Positions 6,289-12,506 of a stretch of DNA of 13,925 nucleotides are shown here, in pieces. Every line of letters starts with the position of its first letter. Positions within the stretch are counted from its first letter, which is position 1. The translations under genes and the position numbers were made by a program. The notes beneath the pieces were generated by a model that did not search any database, was not told the DNA's origin, and was given only the letters and a program-made list of their open reading frames with translations. The stretch comes from Desulfuromonadales bacterium (GTDB taxonomy: Bacteria; Desulfobacterota; Desulfuromonadia; Desulfuromonadales; BM103): the NCBI GenBank assembly GCA_030614505.1, contig JAUWTX010000025.1:1-13925 (forward strand), written 5' to 3'.

Positions 6289-7536
6289 ATGGCTCAAGAG
6301 AAGCAACCGCAAAGAAAGAAAATTGAAGCAACCGGACAGATGATGAAAATCATGTCCGATTACTTCTACGACCTGAACGATGCGGCAAAATCGGACACCC
6401 GCAAAGTCGCCTGGTGCACCAGCGTCGGGCCGGCGGAATTGCTCAGAGCGATGGGCTTCGCCGTACACTTTCCGGAAAACCACGCCGCCATGCTCGGTGC
6501 CACGCGCATGGCCACTGAACTGATCCCCGAAGCCAACACCATCGGTTATTCTCCGGATATCTGCTCTTACCTGACCGCCGACATCGGCGCTTATCTGAAA
6601 GGGGTCTCGCCTCTTGCCAAGGCCTACCCGGGCATTGAGGGCCCGCCCCGCCCTGACGTTTTGGTCTACAACACGAACCAGTGCCGTGACGTCCAGGACT
6701 GGTTCTCCTGGTATGCCAAAGAGCTGGATGTTCCATGTATCGGCATCACCTCGCCGAAAAATTTCACCGATGTCAGCGACATCCTGATCGACGACGTCAC
6801 ACAGCAGATCGAAGCGCTGATTCCGACTCTGGAAAAGGTTGCCGGGCAGAAACTGGATATGCAGCGACTAAGCGAAATCGTCGCACTCTCCCGCGAATGT
6901 ACCGAACTCTGGCGTCAGGTTCTGGAAACCGCAGCAGCAGCCCCGGCACCTTTAAGTTTCTTTGACGGCACCATCCATATGGGGCCCGCAGTGGTCTTGC
7001 GCGGTACCCCGCAGGCAGTCGATTACTATCAGCAACTACTCAGTGAACTGCAACAACGGATCACCGACGGAGTCGGCGCTGTTGATGGCGAGCAACATCG
7101 CATCTACTGGGAAGGGATGCCGGTCTGGGGTCGACTGCGTCAGCACTCTGAACTCTTCTCTGGACTACATGCAAACGTACTGGTTTCCACCTACTGCAGC
7201 AGCTGGATCTTCCCCGACTTCGATGCCAATGATCCAATCCGCAGTATGGCCAAAGCTTATCTTGGACTCTTTATCGTCCGCTCTGACACTTACAAGGAAA
7301 AGTACATCAAAGAGATGCTGGAAAAATTCCATATCGACGGCATCATCTACCACGATGCTAAGACCTGCCCCTGCAATTCCAACAGTCGCTACGGCATGCC
7401 GCAACGACTGGAGCAGGAAACCGGCATCCCGAGCCTGGTGATTTCCGGCGATCTCAACGATCTGCGTTGTGTTTCCGACGAGCAGACCCGAACCAATGTC
7501 GAAGCTTTTATCGAGCAACTTGAGGAGAGAAGATAA
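6289..7536 (+). CDS. 2-hydroxyacyl-CoA dehydratase / benzoyl-CoA reductase family subunit (HgdB/BcrC/DCCP-like), unpaired
   Basis: This 415-residue Fe-S protein of the HgdB/FldC/BcrC/BzdO superfamily has nine cysteines: 43, 92, 132, 150, 204, 303, 360, 362 and 394. Cys43 sits in the family's N-terminal WCTSVGPAELL element, Cys92 in SPDICSYLTADIG and Cys132 in NTNQCRD, all positions where family members carry cluster ligands or conserved residues. CPCNS (360-364) and a closing Cys394 lie in the C-terminal lobe. No second (HgdA/FldB) or further (BcrA-D) subunit is encoded in the window, although the activase is next door. Activase plus a single subunit is the arrangement of E. coli YjiL/YjiM and of the homodimeric double-cubane-cluster protein of Carboxydothermus. 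Possible roles are dehydration of a 2-hydroxyacyl-CoA, low-potential reduction of an aryl- or enoyl-CoA, or an uncharacterised reduction. GAGGAGAG lies upstream of the ATG, and the gene is 1 nt from the next one. Confidence 0.9.
   Translation: MAQEKQPQRKKIEATGQMMKIMSDYFYDLNDAAKSDTRKVAWCTSVGPAELLRAMGFAVHFPENHAAMLGATRMATELIPEANTIGYSPDICSYLTADIGAYLKGVSPLAKAYPGIEGPPRPDVLVYNTNQCRDVQDWFSWYAKELDVPCIGITSPKNFTDVSDILIDDVTQQIEALIPTLEKVAGQKLDMQRLSEIVALSRECTELWRQVLETAAAAPAPLSFFDGTIHMGPAVVLRGTPQAVDYYQQLLSELQQRITDGVGAVDGEQHRIYWEGMPVWGRLRQHSELFSGLHANVLVSTYCSSWIFPDFDANDPIRSMAKAYLGLFIVRSDTYKEKYIKEMLEKFHIDGIIYHDAKTCPCNSNSRYGMPQRLEQETGIPSLVISGDLNDLRCVSDEQTRTNVEAFIEQLEERR
7522..7528 (+). promoter_or_regulatory. 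Ribosome-binding site that fixes the start of the synthetase gene
   Basis: GAGGAGA inside the end of the dehydratase-family gene is followed, 9 nt later, by the ATG at 7538. The upstream in-frame ATG at 7469 lies inside the previous gene and has no such site. The CoA-binding fold begins right after Met at 7538. Confidence 0.7.
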
Positions 7537-7537
7537 G

Positions 7538-9637
7538 ATGTTAGACGCCCTGTTCAAGCCTAAAGCGGTCGCCCTTGTTGGCGCATCAACCAAGGAGCTT
7601 TCCATAGGCAACGTTATTATCAGGAACCTCCAGACCTATGGCTACAAGGGAGAGATCTACCCCGTCAACGCAAAAGCCACAGAAGTATGCGGGCTTAAAT
7701 CCTATCCGACCCTGGCGGACATCCCCGGTGAGGTCGATCTGGCACACATCATTATCCCCAGCCAGTTCGTCCCTCAGGCGATTGAAGAATGTGGTCAAAA
7801 AGGGATCAAGGCGGCCATCATCAACTCTGCCGGTTTTAGTGAAATGGGCGATGAAGGTGCCAGGCTACAGGAAGAGTTTCTGGCCAATGCCCGCAAATAC
7901 GGTATCCGGCTGTTCGGCCCCAACTGTCAGGGAATTATCAATTCCGACCCGGAACTGAATGCCTACTGCAACTTCACCTTTACTTTCCCCAAGCCGGGCA
8001 GCATCTCGGTGGTGGCCCTGAGCGGCGGCGTCGGCGCATTGATCATGCAGGCACTGGACGATCTGGACATCGGCCAGCGACTCTACGCCTCCAATGGCAA
8101 TGCCTGCGATGTGTCAATCCCGGAAATAATCCAATATTACGGTGATGATGAGGGGACCAAGGCGATCATTCTCTATACTGAAGGTTTCGACAAGCCACGT
8201 GAGTTTCTTGAGGTGACCCGCGAGGTGGTGGCAAAGAAACCGGTTCTGGCCATGAAAGCCGGCAGAACGGAAGAAGGCGCCAAGGCGGCCTCGTCCCACA
8301 CCGGTTCACTGGCCGGGGTCGATATCGCCACCGAACTGATTTTTGAAAAAATCGGTGTCCTGCCCTTCAATGATGAAGGCGAAATGGTCCGCGCAGCGAT
8401 GGCTTTTTCCAGCCAGCCGATCCCGACCGGCAACCGGGTTGGCATCATTACCAACACCGGCGGTCCGGCGGTTATCGCCACCGATGTGCTGATCGATTTC
8501 GATCTCGAAGTGCCGAAACTCTCCGAAGCGTCGATAGCCAAGTTGCAGGAGACCCAATTCCCCCAGGCTGCTCTGGAGAACCCCATCGATGTGGTCGCCA
8601 CAGCCGGTGGCCCACAGTTCCGCGCCGCCCTCGACGTATTGCTGGATGATGATCAAATCGACTGCATCTACATCAACTTCGTCACCGCGCCTTTCACCGA
8701 CACTGACGACGTTGCTCGCGAAATAGTCGCGATCAGTCGTCAACGTCGTAAGCCGCTGGTCTGTAACTTCATGACCAACCTGAAGCTGGAGCGTTACCAG
8801 AAGACCATGGCAATCCTCAAAGAGGGTGAGGTGCCCTACTATGCCAACCCCGGCGATGCCGCCCGCGCCCTTGGCGCCCTGGTGCAATACGGCCGTATCC
8901 AGCAACGCGATATCGGGCAACCGCAAATCTTCAACGGCGTCGATCCCGACCAGGCCCGAGCAATTATCGAGCAGGCCCGGCAGGCAGGCCGTGAAGTTCT
9001 TTCGGCCTTCGAAGTCTACAGAATCTTCGAAGCCTACGGGATTCCGGTCGCACCCTGGCAAGTTGTGGACAATGCTGAGCAAGCAATCGTAGCGGCGACT
9101 GAAATCGGTTTTCCAGTGGTGATCAAAGTTGACTGCGCCAAGATCGATCATAAAAGCGATATGGGTGGGGTCGCCATCAACCTCAAGGACGCCGCCGCGG
9201 TACGCAACACCGTTGAGGAGATGCAGGGCCGCCTTGGCCATTATGGCGATTTAAGCTTCCTGGTGCAGAAATTCCTCCCCGGTGGCCGTGAGCTGATTAT
9301 CGGCGCCAGCGCCGAGCGAGAACTGGGCCACCTGGTCATGTTCGGTCTCGGTGGTATCTACGTCGAAGTTCTCAAGGACGTCATTTTCAAGGTTGCTCCG
9401 GTGACCCGTATCGAAGCCGAAGAGATGCTTGCGGGGATCAAGACCGCGGCATTACTCGATGGTGTTCGCGGAGAAGCAGGAATCGACAAACAAGCGGTTA
9501 TCGAACTGATTCAACGGGTCTCACAACTGCTTGGTGATTTGCCGATGATCGAGGAGATGGATCTGAATCCGATCATGGCCTTTGCCGACAAAGCCTTCGC
9601 CGTCGATGGCAGAATCCGCATTCAAATTGAAACATAA
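7538..9637 (+). CDS. ADP-forming acyl-CoA (acetate--CoA) ligase, fused alpha-beta subunits
   Basis: This 699-residue NDP-forming acyl-CoA synthetase interconverts acyl-CoA + ADP + Pi and acid + ATP + CoA. In order it has a CoA-binding Rossmann domain (about 1-135, starting FKPKAVALVGAS), two succinyl-CoA-ligase-like domains (about 150-450; SGGVGALIMQ near 162-171), and an ATP-grasp domain (about 490-699) with DLNP near the end. The phosphohistidine of the alpha part is His254 in SSHTGSLAG. The second, phosphate-carrying histidine of the beta part is His538 in DHKSDMGGV, so the swinging-loop relay is intact. The length matches single-chain ACDs of Pelobacter, Entamoeba and many anaerobes. The longer frame from 7469 was trimmed to the ATG with a proper ribosome-binding site. 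Next to an indolepyruvate oxidoreductase it could recover ATP from aryl-acetyl-CoA, as in Thermococcales. It could also act on acetyl-CoA from the thiolase. Substrate preference is not visible. Confidence 0.93.
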   Translation: MLDALFKPKAVALVGASTKELSIGNVIIRNLQTYGYKGEIYPVNAKATEVCGLKSYPTLADIPGEVDLAHIIIPSQFVPQAIEECGQKGIKAAIINSAGFSEMGDEGARLQEEFLANARKYGIRLFGPNCQGIINSDPELNAYCNFTFTFPKPGSISVVALSGGVGALIMQALDDLDIGQRLYASNGNACDVSIPEIIQYYGDDEGTKAIILYTEGFDKPREFLEVTREVVAKKPVLAMKAGRTEEGAKAASSHTGSLAGVDIATELIFEKIGVLPFNDEGEMVRAAMAFSSQPIPTGNRVGIITNTGGPAVIATDVLIDFDLEVPKLSEASIAKLQETQFPQAALENPIDVVATAGGPQFRAALDVLLDDDQIDCIYINFVTAPFTDTDDVAREIVAISRQRRKPLVCNFMTNLKLERYQKTMAILKEGEVPYYANPGDAARALGALVQYGRIQQRDIGQPQIFNGVDPDQARAIIEQARQAGREVLSAFEVYRIFEAYGIPVAPWQVVDNAEQAIVAATEIGFPVVIKVDCAKIDHKSDMGGVAINLKDAAAVRNTVEEMQGRLGHYGDLSFLVQKFLPGGRELIIGASAERELGHLVMFGLGGIYVEVLKDVIFKVAPVTRIEAEEMLAGIKTAALLDGVRGEAGIDKQAVIELIQRVSQLLGDLPMIEEMDLNPIMAFADKAFAVDGRIRIQIET

Positions 9638-9641
9638 AGGA
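9637..9641 (+). promoter_or_regulatory. Ribosome-binding site of the CoA-transferase gene
   Basis: AAGGA begins in the TAA stop of the synthetase gene and ends on the first base of an in-frame ATG at 9641. That ATG is therefore too close to be used. ATG 9647 (5 nt away) or ATG 9650 (8 nt away) is the real start. Confidence 0.6.
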
Positions 9642-9646
9642 TGGAC

Positions 9647-10987
9647 ATGATGTTTTTAGGAATAAAGGAAGCTGGAGCCGACTGGCAAGAGACTTGTCGG
9701 TCTCGGATCACAACCCCGGAGGAGGCCGTCAAGGCGATCAAGTCCGGAGATCGGGTCTTTTTAACAGGCAACGCTTCAGTGCCGCTGCCACTGCTCGACG
9801 CATTGGTTAAACGGGCACCTGAACTGCGGGATGTTGAAATCTGTCATCCATTAACCATCTGTCCAGGCGATTACGTCGCCCCGGAAATGGATGGGCATCT
9901 GCGCATCAACTCTATGTTTATCAGCGCCAACGTCCGCAAGGCCATCAACCAGGGGCGTGCCGATTTTACTCCGGTAATGCTCTCCGAATTCCCTTTGCTG
10001 TTCAAAAACGGACACCTCCCCCTTGACGTGGCCCTGATCCATGTCTCGCCGCCGGACGAAGACGGTTTCTGTTCCATGGGCGCGGAGTCGGGCCTCACCA
10101 TCTCGGGTGCGGAGGTCGCCAAGATTGTTATTGCGCAAGTCAACGAACAGATGCCGCGCACGCTGGGTGACACCGCCATGCATATCGACAAGATGCATTA
10201 CATCGTGCCATGCGATACGCCTCTCTTTGAAATGCCGATGGGAGATGGTGCTGACCAGGAGGTGGTCGAAAATATCGCTGCTCATATTGCCAAGCTTATT
10301 CCCGACGGCGCAACCATGCAGCTGGGTATCGGAGATATTCCCAATGCCGTGCTGAAATTCCTGTTTGAGAAAAAAGATCTCGGGGTTCACTCCGAATTGA
10401 TTTCTGACGGGGTCATCGATCTGGTCGAGGCTGGGGTGCTGAACAGCGCACGTAAGAGCCTCCATCCCGGCAAGATCGTCTGCGGCTTCCTTCTCGGCAC
10501 CAAGCGTCTCTATGATTGGGTGGGCAACAACCCACTGGTGGAATTGCACCGCACCGAGTATGTCAACGACCCATTTGTGGTGGCACAGAACGATCGCATG
10601 GTAGCAATCAACTCGGCAATCGAGGTTGATTTGACCGGCCAGGTCTGTGCAGACAGTATCGGCACCAGACTGCACTCGGCCGTCGGAGGACAACTCGACT
10701 TCATCTATGGCGCCTCCCGTTCTAAAGGCGGCGTACCGATAATTGCCCTGCCGAGCATATCAACGCAACGCAACGGCACCGTTCTCAGTCGGATCGTGCC
10801 GATGTTGAAACCGGGGGCCGGCGTGGTCACCAGTCGTAACCATGTCCACTTTATCATCACCGAATATGGCGTGGCCGAACTCTATGGCAAAACGATCCGG
10901 CAGCGAACCCAGGCACTGATCAATATTGCCCATCCACAATTCCGTGAAGAGATCACAGAGAAGGCTAAGGAACTGAACTACCTATAA
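9647..10987 (+). CDS. Acetyl-CoA hydrolase / 4-hydroxybutyrate CoA-transferase family protein
   Basis: This roughly 446-residue class I-type CoA-transferase of the Cat1/Cat2/AbfT family moves CoA from a donor such as acetyl-CoA to a carboxylate through a glutamyl-CoA thioester. Key elements are LGIGDIPNAV (glycine-rich CoA-binding loop), the likely catalytic Glu near residue 250 in HSELISDGV, and the C-terminal GGQLDFIYGAS followed by GGVPIIALPS. The length is normal (430-450). The start is taken as 9647 on ribosome-binding-site spacing; 9650 is equally possible and 9641 unlikely. The stop of the synthetase gene lies 9 nt before, so the two are co-transcribed. The two enzymes together would allow CoA activation at no direct ATP cost and recovery of ATP from the spent acyl-CoA. 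The acceptor acid is unknown. An acetyl-CoA hydrolase annotation is possible but less likely, because it wastes energy in an anaerobe. Confidence 0.92.
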   Translation: MMFLGIKEAGADWQETCRSRITTPEEAVKAIKSGDRVFLTGNASVPLPLLDALVKRAPELRDVEICHPLTICPGDYVAPEMDGHLRINSMFISANVRKAINQGRADFTPVMLSEFPLLFKNGHLPLDVALIHVSPPDEDGFCSMGAESGLTISGAEVAKIVIAQVNEQMPRTLGDTAMHIDKMHYIVPCDTPLFEMPMGDGADQEVVENIAAHIAKLIPDGATMQLGIGDIPNAVLKFLFEKKDLGVHSELISDGVIDLVEAGVLNSARKSLHPGKIVCGFLLGTKRLYDWVGNNPLVELHRTEYVNDPFVVAQNDRMVAINSAIEVDLTGQVCADSIGTRLHSAVGGQLDFIYGASRSKGGVPIIALPSISTQRNGTVLSRIVPMLKPGAGVVTSRNHVHFIITEYGVAELYGKTIRQRTQALINIAHPQFREEITEKAKELNYL

Positions 10988-11033
10988 GATAAGAGCGAGA
11001 AAAGGCACAATAAACATACAGAGACAAAGGTGA

Positions 11034-11037
11034 GAGG
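11034..11037 (+). promoter_or_regulatory. Ribosome-binding site of the aryl-CoA ligase gene
   Basis: GAGG lies 7 nt before ATG 11045 and only 4 nt before ATG 11042. The alternative GTG at 11030 overlaps its own AAAGG and adds residues absent from PaaK proteins, which typically open with a Met then Trp-Asn. This supports a start at 11045. Confidence 0.55.
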
Positions 11038-11044
11038 TGAAATG

Positions 11045-12388
11045 ATGGCCTGGAATAAAGAAGAGACAATAAACCGTAGTGAGATGCAGGCTCTCCAGTT
11101 GGCAGGGCTGCAGAAAACCGTCAGCTACGTTTATGAGCGCAATGCCTGTTACCGGCAAAAGCTTGACGATCATGGTGTAAAACCGAGTGACATCAAATCT
11201 CTGGATGACATCAAGCTGCTCCCATTTACAACCAAACAAGACCTGCGCGACAACTACCCCTTCAAGCTCTTCACAGCCTCACCAGAAGAGATCGTTGAGT
11301 ACCACGCAACCTCCGGCACCACCGGCAAGCCAATCGCCGTCGGCTACACCAGGGAAGATATCGAGATCTGGACCGAGTCGATGGCCAGAACCTGTGCCGG
11401 GGCAGGCTTTGACAGCAATGATATTGTACAGAACATCTTTGGTTATGGCCTCTTTACTGGCGGCATAGGCGCCCACTATGGCGCGATGCGTGTCGGCGCT
11501 GGAGTCATCCCGATTTCCGGCGGCAACACCCAGAAACAGATCATGCTGATGCAAGACTTTGGCACCACGGCGCTGACCTCCACCCCCTCCTTTTTGATCC
11601 ATATCCATGAGGTCGGTGAACAGATGGGGGTTGATTTCAAAAAACTCAATTTGAAGAAAGCCGTCTGCGGCGCCGAGCCCTGGAGCGAATCAATGCGCCA
11701 ATCGATTCAGGAAAAGTTCGGCATCAAGGTCTGTGACATTTACGGCCTCTCTGAAATCACTGGCCCCGGAGTTTCCTTCGAGTGCTGGGAAGAGCAGAAC
11801 GGCCTGCACATCAATGAGGATTTTTTCTATCCGGAGATTATCGACCCTGATACTGGCGACGTACTCCCGGCCGGTGCCGAAGGGGAGCTGGTTTTCACCA
11901 CCATTAACAAGTACGGCCAACCGCTGTTGCGTTACCGGACCCGGGATATCTCCAGCCTCAGCTATGAGACCTGCTCTTGCGGCCGCACCCTGGTGAAGAT
12001 GGCCCGGGTCACCGGACGAAGTGACGACATGCTGATTATCCGCGGTGTCAATGTTTATCCCTCGCAGATTGAATCGATAATTCTCAAACGTGAAGGGGTC
12101 TCGCCCCACTACGTGGTCATCGTTGAGCGCAAAGGCGCGATGGACTCCCTGCGGATCAAAATCGAGGTCACGGAGGAATTCATGATCAAAGCGGCAGCCG
12201 ACATCCTCAAGGGGGATGAATTTGATATCCTCGAAGACGTCGCCGTCGTACACAACAAAAAGCGCAACCTGCAACACGACATCAAGGAGGCTGTCGGCAT
12301 CTCTGTCGATATTAATCTGGTGCCACCGCACAGCATCCCGCGCAGTGAAGGCAAGGCCAAGCGGATTGATGATCGCCGAACGGGTTAA
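11045..12388 (+). CDS. paaK: Phenylacetate--CoA ligase family (PaaK-type) AMP-forming aryl-CoA ligase
   Basis: This 447-residue member of the adenylate-forming superfamily, PaaK branch, converts an aromatic or aryl-acetic acid + ATP + CoA to acyl-CoA + AMP + PPi. The N-terminus MAWNKEE and the YVYERNACYRQKL helix are typical of PaaK. The ATP-binding loop TSGTTGKP is at residues 89-96 and YGLSE at 233-237. YRTRD follows, then the CSCG pair, the hinge segment GRSDDMLIIRGVNVYPSQIE, and a C-terminal domain ending in GKAKR with the likely catalytic lysine. The length is normal (430-450). The 57-nt gap from the CoA-transferase gene is purine-rich with no terminator. PaaK relatives activate phenylacetate, indoleacetate, hydroxybenzoates and others, so the symbol indicates the family, not a proven substrate. 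Beside an indolepyruvate oxidoreductase, phenylacetate or indoleacetate is the leading guess. Confidence 0.92.
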   Translation: MAWNKEETINRSEMQALQLAGLQKTVSYVYERNACYRQKLDDHGVKPSDIKSLDDIKLLPFTTKQDLRDNYPFKLFTASPEEIVEYHATSGTTGKPIAVGYTREDIEIWTESMARTCAGAGFDSNDIVQNIFGYGLFTGGIGAHYGAMRVGAGVIPISGGNTQKQIMLMQDFGTTALTSTPSFLIHIHEVGEQMGVDFKKLNLKKAVCGAEPWSESMRQSIQEKFGIKVCDIYGLSEITGPGVSFECWEEQNGLHINEDFFYPEIIDPDTGDVLPAGAEGELVFTTINKYGQPLLRYRTRDISSLSYETCSCGRTLVKMARVTGRSDDMLIIRGVNVYPSQIESIILKREGVSPHYVVIVERKGAMDSLRIKIEVTEEFMIKAAADILKGDEFDILEDVAVVHNKKRNLQHDIKEAVGISVDINLVPPHSIPRSEGKAKRIDDRRTG

Positions 12389-12394
12389 TTTGTT

Positions 12395-12423
12395 TTGACG
12401 TAATCCAAATCTGCAGGTACAAC
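12395..12423 (+). promoter_or_regulatory. Candidate internal promoter before iorA
   Basis: TTGACG (12395-12400, five of six) is followed after 17 nt by TACAAC (12418-12423, four of six). It starts seven bases after the ligase stop and would give a leader of about 75 nt containing the hairpin at 12457-12476. This would let the oxidoreductase be expressed apart from the upstream genes. It is a tentative call from consensus matching. Confidence 0.35.
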
Positions 12424-12431
12424 ACTGCAGA
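12410..12431. repeat. Inverted repeat / hairpin after the ligase gene
   Basis: TCTGCAG and CTGCAGA form a perfect 7-bp stem around an 8-nt loop, 21 nt after the ligase stop. It is followed by AAAAA rather than a run of T, so as read on the plus strand it is a poor intrinsic terminator. It may be a partial attenuator, an RNA-processing stem or an operator overlapping the candidate -10. Confidence 0.4.
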
Positions 12432-12456
12432 AAAACTTTATTATCTGAATCCTTAT

Positions 12457-12476
12457 ATGTGGGAACCAGTCCACAT
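12457..12476. repeat. Inverted repeat in the iorA leader
   Basis: ATGTGG and CCACAT form a 6-bp stem around an 8-nt loop, 30 nt before the iorA ATG and upstream of its ribosome-binding site. Stem size and loop length match the preceding hairpin, but the sequence differs. It could be a regulator site or an mRNA structure. Confidence 0.4.
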
Positions 12477-12506
12477 GTTGGAATCAACAAACAAGGGAAG
12501 GTTTTG

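Noticed and set aside
5427..7536. Complete benzoyl-CoA reductase (BcrABCD/BzdNOPQ) or HgdABC system
   Set aside because: Only one activase and one catalytic-family subunit are present. The following genes are a CoA ligase and a CoA-transferase, not further subunits.
7469..7537. Longer N-terminus for the ADP-forming synthetase from ATG 7469
   Set aside because: The 23 extra residues overlap the end of the preceding gene, are unlike CoA-binding domains and lack a ribosome-binding site. ATG 7538 has GAGGAGA at good spacing.
8306..9241. 311-codon open frame on the minus strand inside the ADP-forming synthetase gene
   Set aside because: It lies wholly opposite a well-supported gene with intact motifs, its product shows no recognisable domain, and such antisense frames are common opposite GC-biased codons.
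9851..10693. 280-codon minus-strand frame inside the CoA-transferase gene
   Set aside because: It is a shadow of a real gene in the complementary frame, with no motif or ribosome-binding site.
11030..11044. GTG or ATG 11042 start for the ligase
   Set aside because: GTG 11030 overlaps its own purine-rich site, and 11042 is only 4 nt from GAGG. ATG 11045 gives the standard PaaK N-terminus.
12410..12431. Rho-independent terminator after the ligase gene
   Set aside because: There is a stem but no T-tract after it on the plus strand (AAAAA follows), so it was kept only as an inverted repeat.
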